Part shown: positions 17,448-26,125 of the stretch, piece after piece
Numbering within the stretch: position 1 is the first letter of the stretch
How the letters are laid out: each line of letters opens with the position of its first letter
Assembly: GCF_000021305.1 (NCBI RefSeq)
Contig: NC_011772.1
Location: 1,278,001 to 1,342,000 of the forward strand
DNA: 64,000 bases
From: Bacillus cereus G9842
Lineage (GTDB): Bacteria > Bacillota > Bacilli > Bacillales > Bacillaceae_G
Direction: 5' to 3'
Program-made: the position numbers and the translations under genes
The notes under the pieces: generated by a model
Database searches by the model: none
What the model was told of the DNA's origin: nothing
Seen by the model: only the letters and a program-made list of their open reading frames with translations

Positions 17448-18156
17448 AATCCCTGTCTTAGAAATATTTGGTCCGACTATTCAAGGTGAAGGAATGGTTG
17501 TAGGGCAAAAGACAATGTTTATCCGTACGGCTGGTTGTGATTATAGCTGCGCTTGGTGTGATTCTGCTTTTACATGGGATGGATCAGCTAAAAATCAAAT
17601 TAGACAGATGACAGCAGAAGATATTTGGGATGAGCTTGTTGCAATTGGAGGAGAAAAATTTTCTCATGTTACGATTTCAGGCGGGAATCCGGCATTGCTG
17701 AAAAATATTGAGTTTCTTCTTTCTATATTAAAAGAAAATGGAATGCGGACGGCAATTGAAACTCAAGGGAGTAAATGGCAAGATTGGTTACTTCAAATTG
17801 ATGAAGTAACAATTTCTCCAAAACCACCAAGTTCGACGATGAAAACAGATTTTCAGAAGTTAGATGCTATTATTCAGAAACTAGCAGGAAAAGATATTAG
17901 TTTAAAAGTAGTAGTATTCGATGATCATGATTTTGAATATGCAGTTAAGATGCACGAACGTTATCCAGATGTACCATTTTTCTTGCAAGTAGGAAACGAT
18001 GATACAAAAACAGTGGATGATGCGATGCTTATTAAAAAATTATTAGATAAGTATGAGTGGCTGATTGATAAAGCTGTAAATTGTAAAGAGATGAATGATG
18101 CAAAAGTATTGCCCCAGCTTCATGCGTTAGTATGGGGAAATAAACGCGGCGTATAA
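17440..18156 (+). CDS. queE: 7-carboxy-7-deazaguanine synthase QueE (radical SAM)
   Basis: The product is 238 aa. The Cx3Cx2C cluster motif CDYSCAWC binds the 4Fe-4S used with S-adenosylmethionine. FGPTIQGEG at the N-terminus is typical. It performs the ring contraction to the deazaguanine. Start ATG 17440 overlaps queD. Complete and intact. Confidence 0.96.
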   Translation: MSKIPVLEIFGPTIQGEGMVVGQKTMFIRTAGCDYSCAWCDSAFTWDGSAKNQIRQMTAEDIWDELVAIGGEKFSHVTISGGNPALLKNIEFLLSILKENGMRTAIETQGSKWQDWLLQIDEVTISPKPPSSTMKTDFQKLDAIIQKLAGKDISLKVVVFDDHDFEYAVKMHERYPDVPFFLQVGNDDTKTVDDAMLIKKLLDKYEWLIDKAVNCKEMNDAKVLPQLHALVWGNKRGV

Positions 18157-18174
18157 TGAGAAGGGATGTTTAAA

Positions 18175-18672
18175 ATGACAGGAAGATTAGATGAAGATTT
18201 AAAAGATGTAACATTACTAGGAAATCAAAATACAAAATATTTATTTGAATATAGCCCAGAAATATTAGAGGTATTTGATAATAATCATCCAAACCGTGAT
18301 TATTTTGTAAAATTCAATTGTCCTGAATTTACAAGTTTATGTCCGAAAACAGGACAACCAGATTTTGCAACAATTTATATTAGCTATATTCCAGAGCAAA
18401 AAATGGTAGAGAGTAAATCTTTAAAGTTGTATTTATTTAGTTTCCGCAATCATGGTGATTTCCACGAAGATTGCATGAACGTTATTATGAACGATTTAAT
18501 TAAATTAATGGATCCACGTTACATTGAGGTATGGGGGAAATTCACACCACGTGGTGGCATTTCAATTGATCCATACTGCAACTACGGTCGCCCGGGGACG
18601 AAGTATGAACAAATGGCTGACTACCGCATGATGAACCACGATCTATATCCGGAAACAATTGATAATCGTTAA
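18175..18672 (+). CDS. queF: NADPH-dependent 7-cyano-7-deazaguanine reductase QueF
   Basis: The product is 165 aa from ATG 18175, which has GAAGGGATG upstream; ATG 18166 lies within the ribosome site. The catalytic Cys is in [13 protein letters not shown] and the substrate Glu in [19 protein letters not shown]. It reduces preQ0 to preQ1, the riboswitch ligand, closing the feedback loop. Last gene of the operon. Confidence 0.96.
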
Positions 18673-18674
18673 TA

Positions 18675-18716
18675 GAAAGAAAGGGCCTGTATACTATACA
18701 GGCCCTTTCTTTCTAT
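18675..18716. terminator. bidirectional terminator between queF and ykvS
   Basis: GAAAGAAAGGGCCTGTA/TACAGGCCCTTTCTTTC stem, with A-rich and T-rich flanks. Confidence 0.92.
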
Positions 18717-18720
18717 TATA

Positions 18721-18906
18721 TTATGCATTTTGATTAATGACAGTATAGTTTTTATGACTTACAACTGTAAGAGGTTCCATATCTAGTTCTCTAAAATTCT
18801 TCATAATTGTTATATCAACAATAACAGAGTTTTGATTTACTTTTTGAACACGGCCTTGCATTCCACCTTTAAATTCGATGATATCTCCAGTTTCTGCGAT
18901 CTGCAT
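18721..18906 (-). CDS. ykvS: YkvS-like DUF2187 protein
   Basis: The product is a 61-aa KOW/SH3-like small protein: IAETGDIIEFKGGMQGRVQKVNQNSVIVDIT closely follows the YkvS family. AAGGAGAG lies 6 bp before ATG 18906; an in-frame TTG further up is too close. In B. subtilis ykvS is also close to the queuosine genes, so the order is conserved. Its function is not established; it has been annotated as a small protein of unknown role. Confidence 0.8.
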   Translation of the reverse strand: MQIAETGDIIEFKGGMQGRVQKVNQNSVIVDITIMKNFRELDMEPLTVVSHKNYTVINQNA

Positions 18907-19162
18907 AAGCAACTCTCCTTGTTACAGTTTTCCCAAAAAAAGAATAAATTTGGGTTTTTTTATTTCCTCCTATTTTGAACCATATTTCCTACTTTGTAAA
19001 TGTTTCCAAAGTAAAAATTCGAAAAAAATTCACTTTTTGTAAGAAAATATGTAGAAAATCCATGTTATTTGAAAAAATAGCAAAAATGCGGAAATCTTTA
19101 TATCGAGGTATAATGAAAAAGTAGAATAACCTGCTGAAGTGGGAGAAATTAGAGGCGGTAAA

Positions 19163-19321
19163 ATGATGTTTGAATTTGTGGGGAGTGTTATAGCTTTAAT
19201 TTTATTTTTATTTTCTTATATGCATTTAAAAAAGATTCGTCAATATGATACGAATACATATTTTGATGGGATGGATGGTACCCATGCTTCGATAACACAT
19301 GATAGTGGTGGGGAGATGTAA
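19163..19321 (+). CDS. 52-aa single-span membrane protein, unknown
   Basis: MMFEFVGSVIALILFLFSYM is an N-terminal membrane helix. It is followed by a hydrophilic tail (KKIRQYDTNTYFDGMDG). AGAGGCGG lies 5 bp before ATG 19163. No family is recognised. The 18907-19162 stretch upstream is very AT-rich and shows no gene. Confidence 0.5.
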   Translation: MMFEFVGSVIALILFLFSYMHLKKIRQYDTNTYFDGMDGTHASITHDSGGEM

Positions 19322-19409
19322 AGGTATATAACTTTCTTTTCTTGCGTGGTATGATATTTAGAACTAGTGCATAATAGAGTTCGTAAGTGATGAATGGAGA
19401 GTGAAAAGA

Positions 19410-20012
19410 ATGAAGATTTCTTTTATTCGTCATGGTTGTTTAGGTCGTATAAGAGAACCGATGACAATTAATTCATTTCACGAATGGATGAAACAGTATG
19501 ATTCCGAATCAATGATACAAAAAGCTAAAATGCCGATAGAAACAATAGAGGCAATTGAAGCAGCGAAATTTGTCTTAACAAGTGATCAAAGGCGTGCTGT
19601 ACAATCAGCAGCTGAATTGACAGATTCTTTATCTTTTATGCAAAATTCTCTTTTTAGAGAAGCTGAAGTTCCTTCATGCTTTTTTGCTCCGAAGTGGTTG
19701 AAATGCACAATTAAGGTATGGATGTTCATTGGACGAACATTATGGATACTTGGCTACCATAAAGATGTTGAGTCTTATAAGGAAGTAAGAGAGAGGGCAA
19801 GGCAAGCGGCTTACCTGTTACATCGTTATGCTCTCGTACATGGAAGTATTGCTCTTGTAGGTCATAAGTATTTTAATTCGATGATTGGAACGGAGCTGAG
19901 GGCAATGGGATGGTCTGGTTCTCCTATTTTGCATAGAAAGCCATGGGGATGTACAACATATACGTTTCACGAGGCGATGGATGGAAATATATTAAATACG
20001 AATTTAACATAA
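19410..20012 (+). CDS. histidine phosphatase-superfamily protein
   Basis: The product is 200 aa. MKISFIRHGCLGR carries the RHG phospho-acceptor motif, and SIALVGHKYFNSM supplies the second catalytic His. A strong fit to the phosphoglycerate-mutase-like fold, but the E/D proton donor region is not clear to me. ATG 19410 follows TGGAGAGTGAAAAGA; GTG 19401 is too near the ribosome site. The substrate is unknown. Confidence 0.8.
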   Translation: MKISFIRHGCLGRIREPMTINSFHEWMKQYDSESMIQKAKMPIETIEAIEAAKFVLTSDQRRAVQSAAELTDSLSFMQNSLFREAEVPSCFFAPKWLKCTIKVWMFIGRTLWILGYHKDVESYKEVRERARQAAYLLHRYALVHGSIALVGHKYFNSMIGTELRAMGWSGSPILHRKPWGCTTYTFHEAMDGNILNTNLT

Positions 20013-20046
20013 AAGCACACGATTTATATAAATCGTGTGCTTTCTT
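20012..20046. terminator. bidirectional terminator
   Basis: AAAGCACACGATTTA/AAATCGTGTGCTTT around TAT; shared by the phosphatase and the GNAT gene. Confidence 0.92.
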
Positions 20047-20047
20047 T

Positions 20048-20626
20048 TTAAGATATAGAAATTTTGACGTTTAATGTTTTTACGAGATGAGCATAAGGTT
20101 CGCCTACTAGCATAACAATTTCATCTTTTTTATAACCTAACTTTTCGTATAGTGAATAGGCGCGTGTGTTTTCTAAATTAACAAGTAAAGCGATTTTTTC
20201 ATGCCCTTTTTCAGTTGCATAGATTTCGGCAGCTTCAATTAATTTAGAACCTATACCTTTTCCGCCGTGTGCACTTGAAACTGATAATGTATCAATGTAA
20301 TACTCATCAAGCTCAGCTTCTTTTTCTAACGTAATTGATTCATCTTTATGTAATTCTCTTAAGTGATGTACAATTGGTGCGTCAAGCTGTGTTGCTTCAC
20401 TACCGTGATAAGCGACAATAATTCCAACTGCACTCTCGTCTTGTTCATAGACAAAACAGTTTTCGTAGCTCAGACGGTTATTTTCTTTTGAGAACCATGT
20501 CTCAAGTCCTAGTAATACTTCTGCTTTAACTGTGCTACCTGTGATTTTTTCAGCAATTTCATGCAGAGCATTATACAATAAAGGAGCTATTGCCAGTGCA
20601 TCTGTCTTTTTTGCTTTCCGAATCAT
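20048..20626 (-). CDS. GNAT-family N-acetyltransferase
   Basis: The product is 192 aa from ATG 20626, which has AGGAGG 7 bp upstream. GNAT motif A is SSAHGGKGIGSKLIEAAE; motif B is LLVNLENTRAYSLYEKLGYK. It transfers an acetyl group from acetyl-CoA to an unknown amine. Soluble. Confidence 0.9.
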   Translation of the reverse strand: MIRKAKKTDALAIAPLLYNALHEIAEKITGSTVKAEVLLGLETWFSKENNRLSYENCFVYEQDESAVGIIVAYHGSEATQLDAPIVHHLRELHKDESITLEKEAELDEYYIDTLSVSSAHGGKGIGSKLIEAAEIYATEKGHEKIALLVNLENTRAYSLYEKLGYKKDEIVMLVGEPYAHLVKTLNVKISIS

Positions 20627-20804
20627 AGTATCCCTCCTAGTTCTATTTGTATATTGTAGCATAGTGGTATGGAACTTTGCATAATTGAATGCCGAAATGT
20701 TTGATATAGAGAAGTAGCTATGTTAGTATATGATATTTAGTGGACATATAGTAAAACGATATTGTTTGCGAAATAACGAAAATAAAATCATGGCATAACA
20801 ACGA

Positions 20805-20897
20805 GATAAAATGAAACGTTAATCAGTAAGACTTTTGTTCATTCCACGACTGATTAGTAGCCAACACCAATCGGACCGCCTGCAAATAGCGGGATAA
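20805..20897 (+). repeat. bcr1 repeat, internally deleted copy C
   Basis: Starts ATAAAATGAAACGTTAATCAGT and ends GCAAATAGCGGGATAA, as in intact bcr1, but only 93 bp. The GC-rich middle (about 65 bp) is missing. It lies 62 bp upstream of the 64-aa gene start. Confidence 0.75.
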
Positions 20898-20959
20898 TTT
20901 TACAGTTGTTGACCTATAGAATATACGATAAAATAAAATATTGCAGAGAGGTGAAATAC

Positions 20960-21154
20960 ATGGATAAAGAATTAGCAAATACAATTTTAGATCAGCTGAA
21001 AAATGGTGAAATAACGGAGTATGTTGTTACGAAAGATGTATTTTATACGTTCAGAGAAGTTGTTGTAAATAGAGAAGACTTTAAGCATTTCATTGGTAAC
21101 GCACAACGAGGCGGGCAAGTGATTTATACATATTCAGAAACGCCACGTTCATAA
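20960..21154 (+). CDS. 64-aa hypothetical protein
   Basis: MDKELANTILDQLKNGEITE... ends with SETPRS. GAGAGGTG lies 6 bp before ATG 20960. It is soluble, mixed alpha/beta, and I do not recognise the family. A TTGACC (20910) starts just after the bcr1 relic and could be its -35. The stop TAA falls in the first bases of another bcr1 relic (21151), as at ilsA. Confidence 0.65.
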   Translation: MDKELANTILDQLKNGEITEYVVTKDVFYTFREVVVNREDFKHFIGNAQRGGQVIYTYSETPRS

Positions 21155-21228
21155 AGGGGAATTTTGATCAGCAGGGCATCCCTCACTGATTAGTAGCCGA
21201 CACCAATCGAACGTTTAATGCGGGATAA
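21151..21228 (+). repeat. bcr1 relic, copy D
   Basis: ATAAAG...GATCAGCAGGGCATCC...CACTGATTAGTAGCCGACACCAATCGAACG...ATGCGGGATAA, 78 bp. The CACTGATTATTAGCC...ACCAATCG block and both ends of bcr1 can be recognised; the middle is gone. It fills most of the gap between two small genes. Confidence 0.7.
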
Positions 21229-21253
21229 ATAAAAGATAAAGGAGAGGGGAATT

Positions 21254-21571
21254 ATGGGCGATTTTAAACAAGGCATTTTACCACATTGGGATTATATGTG
21301 GAAAGATAGAGCCGGCAATAGATTTATGGGAATGGTTATGTATCCAGAGAAACGAAAATGTTCAGCAAAAATGCTTCAGAAAATAAAAAGAGCATATGAA
21401 GAAGCGATAGAAATTAAAGTAACTGTACAAGTTCAACATACATATCAGTACGTAGAAGGAATGATTGTATACTTTGATGAAGAGGCTCCTGTATGTACAA
21501 TGCTTGATAAAGATGAAAATCCACATCACATATTTGTAAAAGATATTTTGCGTATTGAGCACTCTGAATAA
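21254..21571 (+). CDS. 105-aa hypothetical protein, weakly YolD-like
   Basis: MGDFKQGILPHWDYMWKDRA... A C-terminal beta-rich part (IKVTVQVQHTYQYVEG...HHIFVKDILRIE) resembles the YolD-like fold. AGGAGAGGGGAATT precedes ATG 21254. It sits 25 bp downstream of a bcr1 relic, so the relic is in its leader. Function unknown. Confidence 0.6.
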   Translation: MGDFKQGILPHWDYMWKDRAGNRFMGMVMYPEKRKCSAKMLQKIKRAYEEAIEIKVTVQVQHTYQYVEGMIVYFDEEAPVCTMLDKDENPHHIFVKDILRIEHSE

Positions 21572-21705
21572 ACTTTTCATAAATAAATTGAAGTTCCATA
21601 ATAATAATCTTTTTCTATAATAGTTATCTTTTAGTATGTAACGAAAAACGAAAGTATATGTATAATATATTTAATAAGGTAAATTTGATAAATGTAATCG
21701 TTTTT

Positions 21706-21744
21706 TAGAGCAGATTATAGTTTCATATCTGTTCTTTTTTGCGT
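21706..21744 (+). terminator. terminator before the nrd promoter region
   Basis: AGAGCAGAT/ATCTGTTCT stem with TTTTTT. Confidence 0.8.
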
Positions 21745-22048
21745 GATGCTGGAGAAATATATTTCTTCAGCATCTACCGTTTTATGACAAAATATATTGT
21801 TAACTTTTTTTAAAATAAGATTAAATTCGTTGACAACTTTTTTGAAAAGCACTTTATTGACATGAGTTTTAGAATGTTGTTTCATAGTCATTGTATTGAA
21901 AAAAAACGGCTATCATGTCGAAAAGTAAAAGTTAAAAAAAGAAAGAATTTATACATATATCTTGTGTCTTATTTTGAAACGTAATACAATATATAGAGAA
22001 ATCAAGAACAACATATAGAGAATATAGATTTGAGAGGGAGGGTCGGAA
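21745..22048. other. nrd promoter region with a second hairpin
   Basis: GATGCTGGAGAAA/TTTCTTCAGCATC at 21747-21776 is a 13-bp hairpin without T-run. TTGACA at 21829 and an AT-rich stretch follow, then the two NrdR sites. No gene is seen. Confidence 0.6.
21952..21999. promoter_or_regulatory. paired NrdR boxes upstream of nrdIEF
   Basis: TACATATATCTTGTGT (21952) and ATACAATATATAGAGA (21984) match the AC-rich/GT-rich NrdR box pattern and start 32 bp apart, the usual three-helical-turn spacing. NrdR represses ribonucleotide reductase genes when dATP is high. Confidence 0.65.
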
Positions 22049-22408
22049 ATGTTAGTTGCATATGATTCTATGACAGGAAACGTGAAGCGTTTCATTCACA
22101 AATTAAATATGCCGGCCGTTCAAATTGATGAAGATCTAGTAATAGATGAAGACTTTATTCTTATTACGTATACAACAGGTTTTGGCAATGTACCAGAACG
22201 TGTTTTAGACTTTTTAGAGCGCAATAATGAAAAATTAAAAGGCGTATCTGCAAGCGGCAATCGTAACTGGGGAGACATGTTCGGTGCAAGTGCTGACAAG
22301 ATTTCTACTAAATATGAAGTGCCTATTGTATCAAAATTTGAGTTATCTGGAACAAATAACGATGTAGAATATTTTAAGGAAAGGGTGCGGGAGATTGCGA
22401 CACATTGA
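22049..22408 (+). CDS. nrdI: flavodoxin-like NrdI
   Basis: The product is 119 aa. MLVAYDSMTGNVKRF is the FMN-phosphate loop and SASGNRNWGDMFG the isoalloxazine loop typical of NrdI. It supplies the oxidant that assembles the dimanganese-tyrosyl cofactor of NrdF. GGGAGGG precedes ATG 22049. The 3' end overlaps nrdE by 14 nt. Confidence 0.95.
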   Translation: MLVAYDSMTGNVKRFIHKLNMPAVQIDEDLVIDEDFILITYTTGFGNVPERVLDFLERNNEKLKGVSASGNRNWGDMFGASADKISTKYEVPIVSKFELSGTNNDVEYFKERVREIATH

Positions 22409-24479
22409 ACTGAATAATGAAATCACGCAAATGCAGGACGGTTTTTATCAGCTTCATAAAGATAAAGAGGCATTAGAAGTCTTTATGGAAGAAGCTAGAG
22501 AGAATACCGTTCCTTTTAATAGCGTGGCAGAGCGAATGGAGTATATGAAAGAACATGATTACTATTACAACGTTCTGGACGAGTATAGCTTGGAGGAAGT
22601 AGAGGGAGTATATAACATCGCTTATGGTGAAAACTTCGAGTTCCAATCTTATATGGCAGCATCTAAGTTCTACAAAGATTATGCGTTAAAAACGAATGAT
22701 CAAAAACAATACTTAGAAAGCTATGAAGATCGTGTAGCAATTGTGTCATTATACTTAGGACGCGGTGATGTTTCGAAGGCAAAACAATTCGCAAGCATGA
22801 TTGTAAAACAAAACTACCAACCAGCGACACCAACCTTTTTAAATGCGGGAAGAAGCAGAAGAGGAGAAATGGTGTCTTGTTTCTTGTTAGAGATGGACGA
22901 TAGCTTAAATTCAATTGGCTTTAACATTAATACTGCGATGCAATTATCGAAAATCGGCGGGGGAGTAGCCTTAAACTTATCTAAGCTACGCGCACGTGGT
23001 GAGCAAATTAAAGGTATCGACAACGCTGCAAGTGGTGTAGTGCCTGTTATGAAATTGCTTGAAGATTCGTTTTCATATGCGAATCAGCTTGGCCAACGAA
23101 AAGGTGCCGGCGCAGTATATTTAAACATTTTCCATTGGGATATTATTGAATTCCTTGATACAAAAAAAATAAATGCCGATGAGAAGAGCCGTATTCAGTC
23201 TCTATCAATCGGAATTATCGTTCCAAGTAAGTTCTTTGAGCTTGCTGAGAAAAACGAACCTTTCCATGTTTTCGCGCCTTATACGGTTTATAAAGAATAT
23301 GGCAAGCATTTAGATGATATTGACATTGATGAAATGTACGATGAATTAATGAGCAATCCGAAAGTGAAGAAGAAGCCACTAGATATTAGTGCACGTGATA
23401 TGCTTATTAAAATCGCTATGATTCAGCTTGAGTCTGGTTACCCATACTTAATGTTTAAATCAAATGCAAATAATCAACATCCATTGAAGGATATTGGAAC
23501 TGTGAAGATGTCGAACTTATGTACAGAAATCTTCCAGCTTCAAGAAACTTCAGAAATAAATGATTACGGTACAGATGACATTATCCGTCGTGATATTAAC
23601 TGTAACTTAGGATCGTTAAATATCGTAAACGTAATGGAAAATAAAGAAATTCGTGAAGCAGTTCATGCGGGAATGGAAGCTTTAACAGCTGTTTCTGATA
23701 TGACGATTATTCCGAATGCACCAACTGTGAAAAAAGCAAATGACGAGCTTCATTCAGTTGGACTTGGAGCAATGAACTTACACGGATATTTAGCAAAAAA
23801 TAAAATCGCTTATGAAAGTGCAGAAGCGAAAGAATTCGCTCGTACATTCTTTATGATGTTAAATTACTATTCTATTGAGAAAAGTATGGAAATCGCTACA
23901 GAAAAAGGCGAGACATTTAAAGACTTCGATAAATCTGATTATGCGAATGGCACATACTTCGAAAAGTATGAAACGACAGATTACAGCCCAGTAACTGAAA
24001 AAGTTCAGCAACTATTTGAAGGAATTCATATTCCGACAAAAGAAGATTGGACAAGTTTAAAAGAGCAAGTGCAAAAGAATGGTTTATACAACTCATATCG
24101 TCTTGCCATTGCTCCAACACAATCAATCAGTTACGTTCAAAATGCAACTTCAAGCGTAATGCCGATCGTAAGTCAAATCGAATCAAGAACATATGCGAAC
24201 GCGACAACATATTATCCAATGCCGTATTTATCAAAAGATACGTTCTGGTACTATAAATCTTCTTACGATATGAATCAGTTTAAATTAATTGATTTAATCG
24301 CAGAAATTCAAGAACATATTGATCAAGGAATTAGTACAATTCTTTACGTTAATAGTGATATTTCAACACGTGAATTAGCACGTTACTACATCTATGCACA
24401 TAAAAAAGGCTTAAAGAGTCTGTATTATACGAGAACACGTAAATTAAGCGTGGAAGAGTGTGTGGCTTGTACCGTTTAA
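22395..24479 (+). CDS. nrdE: class Ib ribonucleotide reductase large subunit NrdE
   Basis: The product is 694 aa from TTG 22395 within the end of nrdI; the family is about 700 aa. NLCTEIFQ and CNLGSLNI hold the active-site cysteines, and the C-terminal CVACTV is the redox-shuttling pair. Many B. cereus group strains carry group I introns in nrdE or nrdF. This copy is uninterrupted. It reduces ribonucleoside diphosphates with electrons from NrdH-like thioredoxin. Confidence 0.97.
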   Translation: MRHIELNNEITQMQDGFYQLHKDKEALEVFMEEARENTVPFNSVAERMEYMKEHDYYYNVLDEYSLEEVEGVYNIAYGENFEFQSYMAASKFYKDYALKTNDQKQYLESYEDRVAIVSLYLGRGDVSKAKQFASMIVKQNYQPATPTFLNAGRSRRGEMVSCFLLEMDDSLNSIGFNINTAMQLSKIGGGVALNLSKLRARGEQIKGIDNAASGVVPVMKLLEDSFSYANQLGQRKGAGAVYLNIFHWDIIEFLDTKKINADEKSRIQSLSIGIIVPSKFFELAEKNEPFHVFAPYTVYKEYGKHLDDIDIDEMYDELMSNPKVKKKPLDISARDMLIKIAMIQLESGYPYLMFKSNANNQHPLKDIGTVKMSNLCTEIFQLQETSEINDYGTDDIIRRDINCNLGSLNIVNVMENKEIREAVHAGMEALTAVSDMTIIPNAPTVKKANDELHSVGLGAMNLHGYLAKNKIAYESAEAKEFARTFFMMLNYYSIEKSMEIATEKGETFKDFDKSDYANGTYFEKYETTDYSPVTEKVQQLFEGIHIPTKEDWTSLKEQVQKNGLYNSYRLAIAPTQSISYVQNATSSVMPIVSQIESRTYANATTYYPMPYLSKDTFWYYKSSYDMNQFKLIDLIAEIQEHIDQGISTILYVNSDISTRELARYYIYAHKKGLKSLYYTRTRKLSVEECVACTV

Positions 24480-24497
24480 TATAAAAAGTGAGACATG

Positions 24498-24526
24498 ATG
24501 AGCAGGGTTTTCTGAACCCTGCTCAT
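24498..24526 (+). terminator. hairpin between nrdE and nrdF
   Basis: ATGAGCAGGGTT/AACCCTGCTCAT around TTCTG; 12 bp, no T-run. Probably a processing or stability structure rather than a terminator. Confidence 0.55.
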
Positions 24527-24560
24527 GCTTAGTTATCATATTTAGAGAAGGGGCGATTTA

Positions 24561-25529
24561 ATGCGTGCGGTAAACTGGAACAAAAAAGAAGATGATTTTA
24601 GTTTAATGTTTTGGAAGCAAAACATCGCTCAGTTTTGGACAGAAGAAGAAATTGCGGTTTCGTCTGACAAAAATACTTGGGTGCAATTATCGAAAGAAGA
24701 GCAAATTGCTTATAAGCGTGTATTAGGTGGTTTAACACTTTTAGATACGAAACAAGGTGGCGAAGGAATGCCACTTGTACTTGTTCATCTTGAAAATTTA
24801 CAAGCTAAAAGTGTATTAGCTTTCATGGGAGCTATGGAAGAAGTACATGCGAAGAGTTACAGTCATATCTTTACAACGTTAGCTACTGAAGAAGAAATTG
24901 ATGATATTTTTGACTGGGTAGACAATCATCCATTACTTGAGAAAAAGGCCGGTATTATTACTGGTTACTATCGTCGTTTGTTAAAGCCTGAGGTAACGAA
25001 AAAAGAGCTATATATGGCAATGGTAGCAAGTGTGTTCTTAGAAAGTTATTTATTCTATAGTGGATTCTTCTATCCGCTTTACTTAGCTGGTCAAGGAAAA
25101 CTAACAGCAAGTGGTGAGATTATTAACTTGATAATTCGTGATGAGTCAATTCACGGCGTATTCGTCGGTATTTTAGCACAACAAATCTTCGCAGAACTTT
25201 CTGCAGAAGAGCAACAAGAAGTGCAAAAAGAAACACAAGAGTTATTAATGGAACTATATGAAATTGAAATGGCTTATACAGAAGAAATTTACACTTCTAT
25301 CGGTCTTGTAGAAGATGTAAATCGTTTCGTTCGTTACAATGCGAATAAAGGGCTTATGAACTTAGGACTTGAGCCGAAGTTTGAAGAAGAAGAAATTAAC
25401 CCAATCGTTTTAAATGGTTTACGTACAGATACGAAAAACCATGATTTCTTCTCTGTAAAAGGAAATGGTTACGTAAAAGCAACGAACGTTGAAAAGTTAG
25501 CTGACGATGACTTCGTGTTTAACTTTTAA
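24561..25529 (+). CDS. nrdF: class Ib ribonucleotide reductase small subunit NrdF
   Basis: The product is 322 aa. Metal ligands appear in MEEVHAKSYSHIF and IIRDESIHG. ESYLFYSGFFYPL is typical. AAGGGGCGATTTA precedes ATG 24561. It carries the metal-tyrosyl radical used by NrdE. No intron is seen. Confidence 0.97.
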   Translation: MRAVNWNKKEDDFSLMFWKQNIAQFWTEEEIAVSSDKNTWVQLSKEEQIAYKRVLGGLTLLDTKQGGEGMPLVLVHLENLQAKSVLAFMGAMEEVHAKSYSHIFTTLATEEEIDDIFDWVDNHPLLEKKAGIITGYYRRLLKPEVTKKELYMAMVASVFLESYLFYSGFFYPLYLAGQGKLTASGEIINLIIRDESIHGVFVGILAQQIFAELSAEEQQEVQKETQELLMELYEIEMAYTEEIYTSIGLVEDVNRFVRYNANKGLMNLGLEPKFEEEEINPIVLNGLRTDTKNHDFFSVKGNGYVKATNVEKLADDDFVFNF

Positions 25530-25540
25530 TATAGGATTAT

Positions 25541-25582
25541 AAAGAAAAGCTGTCTTATTCATTGATAAGACAGCTTTTCTTT
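25541..25582 (+). terminator. terminator of nrdIEF
   Basis: AAAGAAAAGCTGTCTTAT/ATAAGACAGCTTTTCTTT, 18 bp, around TCATTG. Confidence 0.92.
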
Positions 25583-25695
25583 ATAATTTTGTTTACATAA
25601 CACTATTATTTCTATATAGCGATTTATGTTTGGGAAGTTCTATTCGGTTAACGGATAGAACTTTTTGTAATTAAATGGGTATTTACAAACTTTTT

Positions 25696-25729
25696 GTATC
25701 AGTGTATTATTTAACTAGTACACCGATAC
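25696..25729. promoter_or_regulatory. operator-like palindrome of the YtrA-type regulator
   Basis: GTATCAGTGTA and TACACCGATAC form 11-bp arms (one mismatch) around 12 bp. The AGTGTA...TACAC core resembles the known YtrA-family operator. It lies 16 bp upstream of the GntR gene. Confidence 0.65.
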
Positions 25730-25744
25730 GAAAGGAGGGAAGAA

Positions 25745-26125
25745 ATGAAAATAGAGTTTTCTCCAAATATACCAATTTACATTCAGGTAATGGAATACAT
25801 AAAAAAAGAGATCGTAACAGGACAGTTATTGCCTGGTGATAAAATTCCCTCTGTCCGTGAATTAGCGAGTGAATTACAAGTGAATCCAAATACGATTCAG
25901 CGTACATTTCAAGAGCTAGAACGGGATGGAGTTGTTGTAACACGTAGAGGAATGGGACGGTATGTAACGAATGAAGGGGAGAAAATAATGGAGCTGCGAA
26001 AAGAGATGGCGAAAGAATTACTTCATTCTTTTATAGATGGAATGGACAATTTAGGTTTTTCAGAAGAAGAAATTCTTACAATTCTTCGTTCTTCATTGCA
26101 TGATAAGAGGGAGGAGAGCCAATGA
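25745..26125 (+). CDS. GntR-family regulator, YtrA subfamily
   Basis: The product is 126 aa: N-terminal winged helix (QLLPGDKIPSVRELASELQ, NPNTIQRTFQELERDGVV), then a short two-helix dimer tail. That size is typical of YtrA regulators, which control ABC transporters induced by cell-wall antibiotics. It overlaps the next gene by 4 nt, so regulator and transporter are cotranscribed. GAAAGGAGG precedes the start. Confidence 0.92.
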   Translation: MKIEFSPNIPIYIQVMEYIKKEIVTGQLLPGDKIPSVRELASELQVNPNTIQRTFQELERDGVVVTRRGMGRYVTNEGEKIMELRKEMAKELLHSFIDGMDNLGFSEEEILTILRSSLHDKREESQ

